Notes: generated by a model not told the origin, from the letters alone. Positions 27,864 through 37,428 are shown, counted from the first letter of the stretch. The stretch: 64,000 bases of DNA from Massilia antarctica (GCF_015689335.1 NZ_CP065053.1:3968001-4032000); one strand, 5' to 3'. Translations and numbers: made by a program.

Positions 27864-30800
27864 GACATCACCCAGGAGTTCAATGGTTCGGGCAAGCTTT
27901 CCCGTTCCACCCTGCGCACCTCGGGCGGCAAGGTCAACAAGACCTACAATTACCTGTACGACTACTTCGGCGATGGCCGCGAAAAGAGCATCCGTGCCTT
28001 CGGCGACGGCAAGGGCAATGCCAACTTCGTCTACAACGCCGACAACAAGCTGATCTCGATGAACCAAGGCAAGGGCGACGGCCTGGACCGCGACGAAATG
28101 TCGTACTACGTGTACGACAACGCCGACCACATCCTCTCCAAGCTGCACGACGATGGCCACTCGGCCGGACGCGACCGGATCGACTACATGTATGCCCAAG
28201 GTAACGCCGTGGCGGAAACGGGTACGAGCATCAAGGATGGCTCCTACACCGTCATGGACAGCAAGAACTACGCCCTGTTCCAGAACTTCGACAAGGAATT
28301 TCCGAGCGGGGGCATGCAGTCGTACACCGTCAAGGGTGGCGAAAGCTTGCAGAATATCGCCGATTCGATGTACGGCAATGCCAGCCTGTGGTACCTGATT
28401 GCCGACGCCAACGGTTTGTCGGGCAATGAAACGCTCAAGGCGGGCCAGGTGCTGCGGGTGCCGTCGGCCAGCCAGTCCGGCACAATCGACTCGGCCGCGC
28501 ACAAGGTGTACAGCGATAGCGAGATTATCGGCAGCAAGTTACCGAACCTCAAATCCAACCCGCCGAAAAAGAGTGGCTGCAGCAGTTTCCTGCAGGTGCT
28601 GGTGATTATTGTCGCGATCGTGGCGTCGTGCATACTGGGGCCGCAGATGCTGTTGCTCGCCAATGCCGCGCTCGGCGCTGGCGCGGTCGCGACGGTTGCT
28701 GCGGCGGCCCTGACCGGCGCGGCAGTGAGCGTGGTCACGCAGGTCGTCAGCATTGCCCTGGACCTGCAGGACGGTTTCAGCTGGAAAGCGGTGGCGAAGG
28801 GCGCGCTGGCCGGCGCCATCACGGCCGGCATTGCCGGGGGAGGTGCTGTCGCCGGTGAGAGTATTGGTACCACCATGCTCAATGGCGCGATCCAGAACAT
28901 CGCGACCCAAGGCGTGAACATGATCACTGGCGATCAGAAGAAATTCAGCTGGAGGTCGGTTGCCGCCGCCGGGCTCACGGCCGGCGTGACCAAGGGTTTG
29001 GGCGACATGCTCAACACCTCTGGTGGGGAGTCGAGCGACTTTTCGAAATTTGCCACCAGCACTGCGGAATCGATTACCAAGCAGTTGGTGATGAACGGCA
29101 AAGTCGACTGGCGTTCGATGGGCGTCAATCTCGTCATGACGCAGGTCGGTTCTGCAATCGGAGGCATCACAGGCACTACTGGCGTGCCCGGAGCGCTAGG
29201 CCAAGGACTCATCGGAGCGATCGGCGCCAGGTTGAACAAGCAAGATGCCTGGGCTGGCGCGATCGGCGGGGTGGTGGGCAGCGCCGTTGGTCAACTCGTT
29301 CCACGGGCGTTGGATGCGCTCGGAATAAACCCAAGAGGGCTGACGGATGCTGACAAGAACGAACCGGGGCTGAACGAGAACCGCTATCCGGTTGCAAATT
29401 ATTCAAATTCATCGCCCGATCGTACTTTGGAAGGAAACATAACAGGCATCCTCGCTGGCGCCCTCAGCGGGGCAGTTGCACGATGGATGCATCGGGACGA
29501 GAATGTCGCCAGCGAGACTGCGAAGGGTGTGGGATCGTCGACATACGATGGAATTATCGCTGCCAGACGCGACTCGTGGGCAACAAATGTGGCTCCGATG
29601 CTTAACCGTGATGGGAACAGCACGTCGGGTCCATCGTCGTACCAAGTGGGCAGTGCAGAGTACAACCAGGCGGTACGCAATGGCGAGATCGAGCCGTCGA
29701 CGGGGAGCCTTTTCCCGATGGACGCGAACGGCACCGAGCCGGGACTGAGCTACCTCGAAAAACTGCGTGCGGCTCCTCCACGCGAACCAATCTCGTTCAT
29801 GCCTGACGACGGTTCGTATACGCCTGTCAATCATGCGCTGGCAAGTGATTTATCATTCTTAGACGCAATGAAAATGGATGATGCACCACAAATCATTCCT
29901 TTCGGCAATATGATGAGCAACAACTTGGCCGAGCAAATGCGGCCACCGCCGCAACACAGCATCGCGATAGAGGGTTACAGTGAGCATGAAATTGTTCGCC
30001 CTCCACGTGCTGGAGATTCGGATTTCTACTTCAATGCCGGCGATGCAAGTGATGCCGCATATGCGAAGATGTACGAAAAATTAGGCCCGGACGTCCGATA
30101 TATTGAGGGCGGTCCACCTGTAGCTAGTCCTTTTAGCAACGCGCCAATTAATTCTAGCGAAGAAGTCAGAAAATTGTTGCGCGATCCGGAATTTGCAAAT
30201 ATTGGCATTCCACGCAGCAGCGGCTTGCCAGTTTACAGTAAAGCTATTAGTGAAAATGACTATTCGTTAAAGGGGGCGCGCACACTTGCAGATGATAAGA
30301 ACGAGGCATATGGTCGTACTCAGGCAGACGAGATCAAGGCCGAGTTGGCTGAATATAGTAAGCGGACATCTGATGAGGCAAACCAGGCTGACTGGGGATG
30401 GGGCGATTCCAGGTCAGATCGAAATCCCTTGACCACTGTTGGAAGGGAAGTGGAAAAAAATAAATCTATTGTGGATAATCTATTTTCACGGGAGAAATGG
30501 TCTGGTGTCGCCGCTGTTGCCGCAGAATTTATCGGAGGTTACAGAAACCCTGAAGATTTAACTTTCGACGACTCTAGACCTAAATTCCAAGCCACGCCCC
30601 AGCAAAGAGAACAAGCTGGCGATATGGCCTTGTCCGCATTAGGGTTTTTCGGCAAGGAGTTGGATTTTACAATGATGACGTCGATGGTGCCGCGTGCGGT
30701 ACGGCCTAGCGGATATTCATCTAGTGAGTATGGAAATATCCCGGCTCCTTATCCGGGAGAATCCACATTGCCTAGTATCGTCAAAGGTGAGTATTCCAGC

Positions 30801-31709
30801 CAGTTGTTGCAGAGTGACTTATATGCGGGTACGGTTAGCAAGCCAGAAACAGGCGTATTTGGCAGGAATTTTCTTAGTGCTGGAAATAGCGTATTGGCGG
30901 CGGAAAGCACTGTCGGAAGAGAAGTAGGCAGCGCATATATGTCGGAGTACTTCGGTGGCTCAACGCGAATGCAACGTTTTTCGGAATTAAACTATGGCGA
31001 GGTTCCAAAAGCTGTTTCAGTAAGCAATGGGGGTGCCGTTGAAAATCCGTCTTTTTCGGACAGAAGCTATGGCGAGCTTCCAAAAGCTGCTTCAGCAAAC
31101 AATATGGATTTCGATGCGAATCCAAACGGGGGGTACGGGGCTCACGCGGAGATCGCAGCGCCGAAACTTTCTACTGGTGATGTCCTTCCAGGGGCAAATA
31201 GGGTGCCCCTGTCATTCGAGGACAGCGTGGTGGTGCGAGGAGATGCCTCTCGCGCTCAGATCGTACAAACAATCGGCGATGCGGCACAGCCGTCGATTGC
31301 AAGTATATTGCGACTCGACCCTAATGCGCGTATAGGGTTTAGAGGAAGTCTTGTTGATGGTTTGAAGAACGAGACGAAACTGGGGGTGAATGGCGAACGA
31401 GTCGCATTTGATGGCACCGTCGCCACGAAAAATGGTAAGCCCTACACCGGACCGCAAGGCTACGACGCCGACTTTTTCGTCGTTAGCGATGATTTGGCTG
31501 CTCAATTTTCCAAAAAGACTTTCTTCAAGGACGTAACTAAATTGGATGGGTCATTAAAGGGTACGTTCCAAGAGTTTGGGAACACCATGCAAAGAAACCC
31601 AATCCTGGGGGGCATGAAAACAGAACTTCCTTCGTTTAGGGTTTACACCACGGCTGAAATGGCGAAGAAATCGGGCTCTCAATATTACTTCTTGCAAGGT
31701 GGAAAATAA
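27864..31709 (+). CDS. Third rhs copy, 3' part: LysM, hydrophobic segments and unrecognised toxin tail
   Basis: The rhs frame resumes after the IS4 element at 27864; its first internal ATG is 28059. It includes the YD-repeat end, a LysM domain (~28315-28470), hydrophobic segments (~28590-28870) and the linker shared with copy two up to ~29800. The last ~630 residues are unique and AT-rich. They contain a YGE[VL]PKA repeat (~30988 and ~31063). In the final ~150 residues GFRGSLVDG is followed by YDADFFVVSDDL. A Gly-Ser plus Asp-x-Asp arrangement recalls nucleotidyltransferase-fold toxins, but I cannot assign a family. The stop overlaps the next start (TAATG). Without the upstream half it lacks export signals. 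Confidence 0.78.
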   Translation, partial: DITQEFNGSGKLSRSTLRTSGGKVNKTYNYLYDYFGDGREKSIRAFGDGKGNANFVYNADNKLISMNQGKGDGLDRDEMSYYVYDNADHILSKLHDDGHSAGRDRIDYMYAQGNAVAETGTSIKDGSYTVMDSKNYALFQNFDKEFPSGGMQSYTVKGGESLQNIADSMYGNASLWYLIADANGLSGNETLKAGQVLRVPSASQSGTIDSAAHKVYSDSEIIGSKLPNLKSNPPKKSGCSSFLQVLVIIVAIVASCILGPQMLLLANAALGAGAVATVAAAALTGAAVSVVTQVVSIALDLQDGFSWKAVAKGALAGAITAGIAGGGAVAGESIGTTMLNGAIQNIATQGVNMITGDQKKFSWRSVAAAGLTAGVTKGLGDMLNTSGGESSDFSKFATSTAESITKQLVMNGKVDWRSMGVNLVMTQVGSAIGGITGTTGVPGALGQGLIGAIGARLNKQDAWAGAIGGVVGSAVGQLVPRALDALGINPRGLTDADKNEPGLNENRYPVANYSNSSPDRTLEGNITGILAGALSGAVARWMHRDENVASETAKGVGSSTYDGIIAARRDSWATNVAPMLNRDGNSTSGPSSYQVGSAEYNQAVRNGEIEPSTGSLFPMDANGTEPGLSYLEKLRAAPPREPISFMPDDGSYTPVNHALASDLSFLDAMKMDDAPQIIPFGNMMSNNLAEQMRPPPQHSIAIEGYSEHEIVRPPRAGDSDFYFNAGDASDAAYAKMYEKLGPDVRYIEGGPPVASPFSNAPINSSEEVRKLLRDPEFANIGIPRSSGLPVYSKAISENDYSLKGARTLADDKNEAYGRTQADEIKAELAEYSKRTSDEANQADWGWGDSRSDRNPLTTVGREVEKNKSIVDNLFSREKWSGVAAVAAEFIGGYRNPEDLTFDDSRPKFQATPQQREQAGDMALSALGFFGKELDFTMMTSMVPRAVRPSGYSSSEYGNIPAPYPGESTLPSIVKGEYSSQLLQSDLYAGTVSKPETGVFGRNFLSAGNSVLAAESTVGREVGSAYMSEYFGGSTRMQRFSELNYGEVPKAVSVSNGGAVENPSFSDRSYGELPKAASANNMDFDANPNGGYGAHAEIAAPKLSTGDVLPGANRVPLSFEDSVVVRGDASRAQIVQTIGDAAQPSIASILRLDPNARIGFRGSLVDGLKNETKLGVNGERVAFDGTVATKNGKPYTGPQGYDADFFVVSDDLAAQFSKKTFFKDVTKLDGSLKGTFQEFGNTMQRNPILGGMKTELPSFRVYTTAEMAKKSGSQYYFLQGGK
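30988..31101 (+). repeat. Two-copy direct repeat in the rhs tail
   Basis: About 39 bases starting near 30988 recur near 31063 with a few changes, each encoding a YGE(V/L)PKA(V/A)S motif. It lies in the spacer before the putative toxin domain. Confidence 0.75.
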
Positions 31710-32119
31710 TGGAAAAAATTTCTATGAAAAATATACTGGCTGAAGTAGAAGTATCAAGTTCCATCTCACTAGAAGATATGGCACGAAAACTGAGCGCGGT
31801 AATAGGTTGGACTACTTTTGAACGTGAGGATTCTGGACGTTTTGAAGAAGTTCCGGCGCTGGTTGCAAAGGACAATAATTCTGGTATGACGTTTGTTTTG
31901 TTTGGAATACCTGAAGGTGAAACTTGTGACGCCTACACTCTCGAGTGTTCTGCCGAAACCGAGCTGTCTATTCCGGAGTTCGGTAGGCGCTTACCGCGAT
32001 TTATGAGCGATATTTTTATCGATAAGGATGTTAACGCAAGAGGATATTTTGACTATTCCGATGATTTGGCAAATGCTCTATCGGCCAACGGAATCAGTGC
32101 GACGAAATCGGCGCCATAA
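31709..32119 (+). CDS. Putative immunity protein coupled to the third rhs tail
   Basis: This 136-residue, acidic, AT-rich gene has its ATG overlapping the toxin stop (TAATG). No family is recognised. It begins with a helix (SISLEDMARKLSAVIGW), followed by beta-rich segments (SGMTFVLFGIPEG) and a C-terminal helix (YSDDLANALSANGI), with no membrane segment or signal peptide. Position, size and composition make an immunity role for the preceding tail the best explanation. An alternative start at the second Met (codon 6) is possible. An IS4-family element lies 26 bases downstream. Confidence 0.6.
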   Translation: MEKISMKNILAEVEVSSSISLEDMARKLSAVIGWTTFEREDSGRFEEVPALVAKDNNSGMTFVLFGIPEGETCDAYTLECSAETELSIPEFGRRLPRFMSDIFIDKDVNARGYFDYSDDLANALSANGISATKSAP

Positions 32120-32145
32120 GCTGTTGTAGCGGGCACGGGGACAGC

Positions 32146-33558
32146 CAATCCACCCAAGTTAAGCCATTTCAGCAATTTTTCTGACTCATTGCCTTGTGCG
32201 GTTTGGGGCCTTGCTTGCGTGGTTTCGAGAGATTTTCCCGATGTCGATAGGTCCGTCCAGCGATCAAGCCAAGCACGCCCCGTAGCAGTGCTCCGATCTT
32301 CCGTCCGATCACGCTTCCAAGCAGCAGGATGGGCATCAACGGCTTGAGCGCGGTGTGGGCGTAGGCGTGGTTGATGCGTTTGTTCGCGGGCAATTCGGCG
32401 TCGGCATGGGCGGTCAGCGCAACCAAGGCCTGCAGATTGTCGCAGACGATTTTGGCGGCAACATCTTGGGCTACGGCTTGCTGGGTCAATCCTGTGACGT
32501 GTTCCAAATTGAGGCGATGCTTGAGCCGTTTGAATGTTTCCTCGATGCCCCAGCGCTGGTGGTAAAGCTCGCCGAAGCAATCAGCCGGGTAGAGCTTGTC
32601 GTCGAACAGGTTGGTCATCAGAACGCGCTGCGCGCCAGTCGGCGAGACGTTGCGCACCAGACGCACGCGCTGCGGCTTGCGCGGGCACTCATAGTCGATC
32701 GCGTCCTGCTTGTCTGGCGCGCGCAGTATGACGATCCGCTCGTTCGCGCTTGAGCGCATGAAATCGCGTACGCAGGCGAAGCCGCTGTCGTTGTCGACAC
32801 GCATGCAGAACTTGATGGCGCGCTGGTTCAACACTGCCACCAGCCAGCGGCAGGGATAGCCGCGATCGAGCAGCAGCAAATCGTCCGGGGAAAGCCGGTC
32901 GAGATGTTCAAACAGAAACTGCCGTTCGCCGCGCTCGTGGACGCTGTGCAGGGAGGCGGCGAGCATCAGGTCGGGACCCGGCAGAAACAGGCCGAACAGG
33001 ATTTGATCGGCAAGGGCGGCGCGTTTGACATGACTAGCGCGCAGACCGAAACGTAGCGTCGAGGCATCGGCTGCGACCAGGCGAAGACCGCGCCAGCGCG
33101 GCACTAACCGATCCTGCTCGGCGCGCGCGATCAGCCAGTCGTTGAGCCGGGGGATAGCCGTCAGCGACAGCTTGGCGCGTGCTTGAGAGAACGCCTGTTC
33201 GGACACCTCGTGGACCAACTGAGCTTGGTGACGCAAATGCGCGAAGAAGGTGTCCAACTCGGCTTGGATGCTCATGCGCATGCCCGTCAGCATGATGGCA
33301 ACCAGCGTGGGCAACGGCAATTTGCGACAGCGTGAAAACGCAGTCGGATGATCGGAATGGCGTGCGTCGTTGAGAAATTCTGTCGAGCATAGTCGGGCGG
33401 CGAAGTCTTGAAACAAGGTGGTCAGAACGGACATGGCGAGCAGTGGAAGCAAAAATTCACACTGCCGGCCGCGCTTCCAAACTGATGTCAAGTGTTTTTA
33501 TGCCTATATTAAATATAAATCATCTAATTGCACATTAAATGCTAACTTGGGTGGATTG
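32146..33558 (-). mobile_element. IS4-family insertion sequence (1,413 bp), second type
   Basis: Terminal inverted repeats begin CAATCCACCCAAGTTA at both ends. CGGGGACAGC flanks the element at 32136-32145 and 33559-33568, a 10-bp target duplication. It is unrelated in sequence to the IS4-type element at 26448. The ends near 33490-33540 are AT-rich. Confidence 0.88.
32169..33434 (-). CDS. IS4-family transposase
   Basis: This ~421-residue DDE transposase has catalytic Asp in VAADASTLR, Asp in LLLDRGYP and Glu in RWGIEETFKRLKHRL. The N-terminus (MSVLTTLFQDFAARL) marks ATG at 33434 as the start; the upstream in-frame ATG at 33491 adds residues outside the family pattern. The C-terminus is basic. 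The gene is intact and fills the element between its terminal repeats. Confidence 0.9.
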   Translation of the reverse strand: MSVLTTLFQDFAARLCSTEFLNDARHSDHPTAFSRCRKLPLPTLVAIMLTGMRMSIQAELDTFFAHLRHQAQLVHEVSEQAFSQARAKLSLTAIPRLNDWLIARAEQDRLVPRWRGLRLVAADASTLRFGLRASHVKRAALADQILFGLFLPGPDLMLAASLHSVHERGERQFLFEHLDRLSPDDLLLLDRGYPCRWLVAVLNQRAIKFCMRVDNDSGFACVRDFMRSSANERIVILRAPDKQDAIDYECPRKPQRVRLVRNVSPTGAQRVLMTNLFDDKLYPADCFGELYHQRWGIEETFKRLKHRLNLEHVTGLTQQAVAQDVAAKIVCDNLQALVALTAHADAELPANKRINHAYAHTALKPLMPILLLGSVIGRKIGALLRGVLGLIAGRTYRHRENLSKPRKQGPKPHKAMSQKNC

Positions 33559-33621
33559 CGGGGACAGCGGGCACGGGGGCAGTGCCAACAAACGTACACG
33601 AGCGGGGCAGTGAGGCAAGAA

Positions 33622-35194
33622 GGCCCTATGACGTTTCCGGTGAAACTTGACATCGGCTATGCTGTGAGTTTTTGCCGTCCCGGAATGCGGTCAAGGGCGG
33701 CGCGCGTTGTGCGCGTGCCGGCGTAGCGCACCCTTGACGGCATGTAGGGCGCATACGCTGGGCCATGGTCGTCGACGCGGCAGGCCGTGGCGATGACCAT
33801 GGATAACAGGCGTGCCGGCGTATCCGGCTGGAGAAGGCAGTTTGAGTATTAGCATGGAAACCTTGTTCACCACCGCGCTGGGCTTGCAAGCTCCGTGGGA
33901 GGTGACTGAATTCAAGCTCGACACTGGGGCGCGACGGATCGATTTCGAAGTACGCTATCAAAGCGAGGAGATGGCCTGCCCCGTTTGCGAGACACCAGCA
34001 CAGAAGATCCACAGCCGCATGCGGCGCAGCTGGCGACATCTCGATTTCTTCCAATATGAAGCTTGGGTGCACGCCGAAGTACCGCGCGTGCGCTGCCGCT
34101 CCTGCGGCAAGACCTCGCGCATTGAGGTGCCGTGGTCGCGACCTGGAAGTCATTTCACCTTGCTTTTCGAGGCGCTGGCCATGTCCTTGTGCCAGACGAT
34201 GACGGTGGCCGAGACCGCCCGGCTGCTGCGTGTGACGGCGCATCGCCTGTGGCGCAGCGTCGGCCATTACGTCGCGGTGGCGCGCGGCAAGGATGACATG
34301 AGCGACGTGAAGCTCATCGGCATCGACGAGACCAGCCTTCGGCGCGGTCACCAGTATGTCACTGTTGTTCACGATCTGGACGCCAAGCGCCTGCTGTTCG
34401 CCACCGAAGGCCGCGGCCACGAGACGGTAGCCGCTTTTTCAAGGCCGATCTGATTGCCCATGGCGGGCAGGTGCAGGGAATCGCGCATGTCTGTATGGAT
34501 ATGAGCCAGGCCTACGTCAAGGGCGTCACCGAGCAATTGCCGCAGGCTCAGATCAGCTTCGACCGTTTCCACGTCATTGCCATGGCCAACGATGCCATGG
34601 ACAAGGTCCGCAAGCTGGAAATGGCGGACCAGCCGCGTGTCGTTCGCAGCGCCTTGGGCACCGAACGCAAGACCGTCCGCGCATTGATGTGGGGAATGCG
34701 TCGCGACGCGCGTAGCTGGACGGCACGCCAGCGCGACACGATGTATCTCTTGCAGCGCTCCCGACTCAAGACTGCAAGGGCGTGGCGGCTGAAGGAAGCA
34801 TTGCGGGACGCCTATCGGCAGGCCGTTACCGCCAACGACGCGGAGGTGGCGCAGTCAGCGCTGGAGAGTTGGATGTCGTGGGCTCGCCGGAGTCGGCTCG
34901 AGCCGTTCAAGAAGCTGGCGTTGACGCTGCGCGAGCGACTGCCGGGCGTCGTGCGCGGCATGCTCGACGGCCGCAGCAACGCCTATGTCGAAGCGATGAA
35001 CGGCATGCTTCAGCAATCCAAGCGTGCAGCGCGCGGTTTCCGCAGCGCCGCCAATTTCATTGCCATCGCGTATCTGCGCATGTCCAAGCTGACTCATTTG
35101 CCTGTCAATCCCTTGCAGACAGCAGGAAAAAGGTCTGTTTCAATTAGGCGATACCGCGACGGTCGTCAAATTTCACCGAAAACGTCATAGAGCC
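33622..35194 (+). mobile_element. ISL3-family insertion sequence (1,573 bp)
   Basis: Inverted termini beginning GGC(C/T)CTATGACGTTT lie at 33622 and, reversed, at 35194. No 8-bp target duplication is visible in the flanks, so rearrangement or an old insertion is likely. The transposase is frameshifted. A truncated relative lies at 13326-13570. Confidence 0.85.
33854..35190 (+). pseudogene. ISL3-family transposase, frameshifted
   Basis: The first part (33854-34453) has the N-terminal zinc-binding Cys pairs (CPVCE, CRSCG), a helix-turn-helix segment and the first catalytic Asp in GIDETS. The second part (to 35190) contains CMDMSQAY, DRFHVI and the Glu of EAMNGML. Between them the frame breaks at a T5 run near 34434-34440. 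Reading back one base there yields a natural continuation (FKADLIAHGG). One missing T is the simplest cause. A programmed -1 shift is possible but not normal for this family. Confidence 0.85.
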
Positions 35195-35249
35195 ATATTT
35201 CTACAGTAACAGACGTCATTCACACCCCGACATAGTGAGATGAATTAAT

Positions 35250-35804
35250 ATGAAACTTTTAAAACCGCTATCTGTACCTTGGATGATCAGTCCCTCAGTG
35301 CCAAGACTTACGCTTTTTTCTGAAGAAGATGGCAAGCAGTTGGTGAAATTTTGCGGTTTTTTTGGTTTTGAAGATCCTGGAACTACCGCAATGGATTCTA
35401 TTATTGTAGATGATGGTTCATTGTTGGTTAATCCGAATGAAGTTTCTGCGAGATATCAATTGATTTCTCTGCAATTTGAAGGCGTTGGTTGGTTAAGGCG
35501 CTCTCCTCAATATTCTGACAGGGAAGTCATTCAAGAATCTGACTATGATTGGTCCTGTGTGGGCGGCTTGATTCGGGAGAATGAGGATGTGGGCGACTGG
35601 CTAATTCGCACTCAGCAGGAGTGGACGGATACGCGAACTTGTTCCAATCCGGGTGCTTACATCGTGGAAAATTCGGACTGGGATGTTGGTCTGGAGAAAA
35701 CTATCTACAATTTAAAACATTTTCTAATTCTGGGGGATTCCGTTTTCATCGAGATTCTTGCCCAAGATTGCTCATGGTTATCAGAAGGCAACCTTTCAAG
35801 ATAG
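35250..35804 (+). CDS. Hypothetical protein, possible orphan immunity gene
   Basis: This 184-residue, strongly AT-rich gene differs from the flanking GC-rich chromosome. No signal peptide or membrane segment is visible. It is acidic, rich in aromatic residues (DYDWSCVGGLI, QQEWTDTRT) and has a C-terminal hydrophobic stretch (NLKHFLILGDSVFIEIL). I do not recognise the family. Its setting, among displaced toxin tips and next to an SUKH gene, suggests an orphan immunity protein whose toxin was lost when the ISL3 element arrived. A weak purine-rich stretch precedes the ATG. Confidence 0.55.
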   Translation: MKLLKPLSVPWMISPSVPRLTLFSEEDGKQLVKFCGFFGFEDPGTTAMDSIIVDDGSLLVNPNEVSARYQLISLQFEGVGWLRRSPQYSDREVIQESDYDWSCVGGLIRENEDVGDWLIRTQQEWTDTRTCSNPGAYIVENSDWDVGLEKTIYNLKHFLILGDSVFIEILAQDCSWLSEGNLSR

Positions 35805-36205
35805 GGAATAGGGCACCTCGTTATACACAACTTTTTCAACCTTTAAAATCAATGGGTTAGGAAAACACCTCGTTCCATACCGATCGTTAGAGTACGTAGC
35901 ATACCGGAATTTCCCACGGTTTTTTTTCCTGAAAATGCTCAATATTTAGGCAGTTTTTGGCCGGAGTGCTGATTTCGGCCTGTGGCCGGATACTTGTGTA
36001 TAACGGGGTGGGAATAGGGAGCACGGCTAACAGTCTGTCGGACTATCGTCTCTGTGGGGACTCGTGGGATCATGTACTAGTAGCCAGGACGCCCGAAGAG
36101 CGCATCTTCATCAAGACACAGGCAGAATGCAATTGCCGCCAACGGAAATTCATGGAGCGGTGAAACATATCGGGTGGGAATCTTTAAGTGAGAGGCGGTA
36201 ATATT
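35805..36205. other. Gene-free stretch with a solo IS481 end
   Basis: About 400 AT-rich bases with no credible coding frame. The only recognised content is an IS481-type end at 36053-36077 (TGTGGGGACTCGTGGG onward), identical to those at 13214 and 18638. Confidence 0.6.
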
Positions 36206-36681
36206 ATGAGAGACGATTTGAACTGGGACTCTTATTGGGGAAGTATCGATTCATCGGTTATTGATGAGTGGGAAAAAAAATTGGCGTAAAATTTCCTCCT
36301 GATTATAAAAAGATTGTTGAAAAATATAATGGGGCTTATGTACTCGATACAGAGGCATATGAGTTCTATAGTAATTTCTCACAAGCACATGCCACTCATG
36401 ACTTAGGTTTAATGCATGCGTTAGGCGGAGAGGTTGATTCTGCAACCGAAACGATGGAGTGGTCATTAGAAAATAAGCCTTTTGGGTTTCCTAGTGAACT
36501 TGTGTCGTTCGCGCGGGATGGACGAGGTAACCTGCTTTGTTTTGACTATCGCGATAGCAAATATGATTCCGAGCCAAAAATCGTTTTGTGGCATATTGAT
36601 GGGCAACCAGGATCAGGGAGGGAGTTATCCTATATTGCGCCAACTTTCAATAAATTTTTAGGGATGGTTATCAAAGAATAG
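36206..36681 (+). pseudogene. SUKH (SMI1/KNR4) immunity gene with a one-base frameshift
   Basis: ATG at 36206 opens MRDDLNWDSYWG and reads to an A8 run at 36273-36280, then stops at TAA. Shifting one base back in the run continues as KKIGVKFPPDYKKIVEKYNG, the classic SUKH N-terminal pattern. The frame then runs to 36681 and includes LVSFARDGRGNLLCFDYR and a C-terminal FNKFLGMVI helix. Loss of one A from an A9 run is the simplest explanation; polymerase slippage could still give some full-length product. A GTG at 36268 opens the second frame but would lose the first ~20 residues. No toxin is attached, so it is an orphan immunity gene. Confidence 0.8.
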
Positions 36682-36830
36682 TTATTTGCGAGTAACCGTT
36701 CCCACCCCAATGCTCCCGAGTTAAGGGATTTCCTCGAAAATATGCTGAAAATGCGATAAATGGCTTGACATTTAGATTATAAATTGCGTGGCAAGTGAAT
36801 TTCTTCTCACTGGCTACCATGTCCCATACT

Positions 36831-36860
36831 TGTCAAGACTCGCGTGGTTATATACGCATT
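36831..36860 (-). repeat. Solo right end of an IS481-type element (inverted)
   Basis: TGTCAAGACTCGCGTGG and the following bases match the right terminus of the complete IS481 (19732 read inward) with few changes. The element would have extended to the right, but no IS481 coding sequence is recognisable there. Confidence 0.55.
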
Positions 36861-36989
36861 GCGGAAAACATCGGTTTTTCGGCTCCATCTGTTTTGAGTG
36901 GAAATGGACCGCCAGCGCGGTAAGTGGTAGAACGCACCGGCGCGCCGGATGGCATGGGATTCGGTGGCATGTTCTTTATGTGGACATGC

Positions 36990-37428
36990 GCGAGCGGGCG
37001 GTCGAATTGATCGATTGGTACCGGGCACGCTGGGAGATCGAGATCTATTTCCACGTGTTGAAAAACGGCTGCGAGGTGGAATCACTGCAACTGGGCGCGA
37101 TCGACAGGATCGAACGTGCGCTGGCATTGTTCATGGTGGTCGCTTGGCGCGTCACCCACTAAGGCGAAAGGGGCGAACCTGCCCTGACCTTGATGCCGCT
37201 TTGTTCTTCGACCCGGATGAAATTCATGACGCGCATCTGCTGGCGAAAAAGAAAATGCCGGCCAAGGCACCGACATTAAATCAAGTTGTGCCCCTGATCG
37301 CGCAGATTGGCGGCTTCTTGGCACGCAAGAGCGACGGCGAGCCTGGCGCGACGACCATTTGGCGTGGACTCGACAAGATGATGACTGCCGCTCAGATCCT
37401 ACGTGCGCTCAGGGGAGAGTTCGACTGA
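36990..37428 (+). pseudogene. Tn5/IS50-type (IS4-family) transposase C-terminal remnant, frameshifted
   Basis: AVELIDWYRARWEIEIYFHV and ERALALFMVVAWRVTH are hallmark C-terminal segments of Tn5-type transposases, including the Glu of the catalytic triad. The frame breaks near 37160 and resumes as GRTCPDLDAALFF, ending at 37428 with the family's typical IWRGLDKMMTAAQILRAL. The N-terminal two thirds are absent. An N-terminal piece of a similar transposase lies inverted at 38173-38348. Confidence 0.85.

Noticed and set aside
33614..35202. Target-site duplication of the ISL3 element
   Set aside because: The 8 bases on each side do not match, so no duplication was called.
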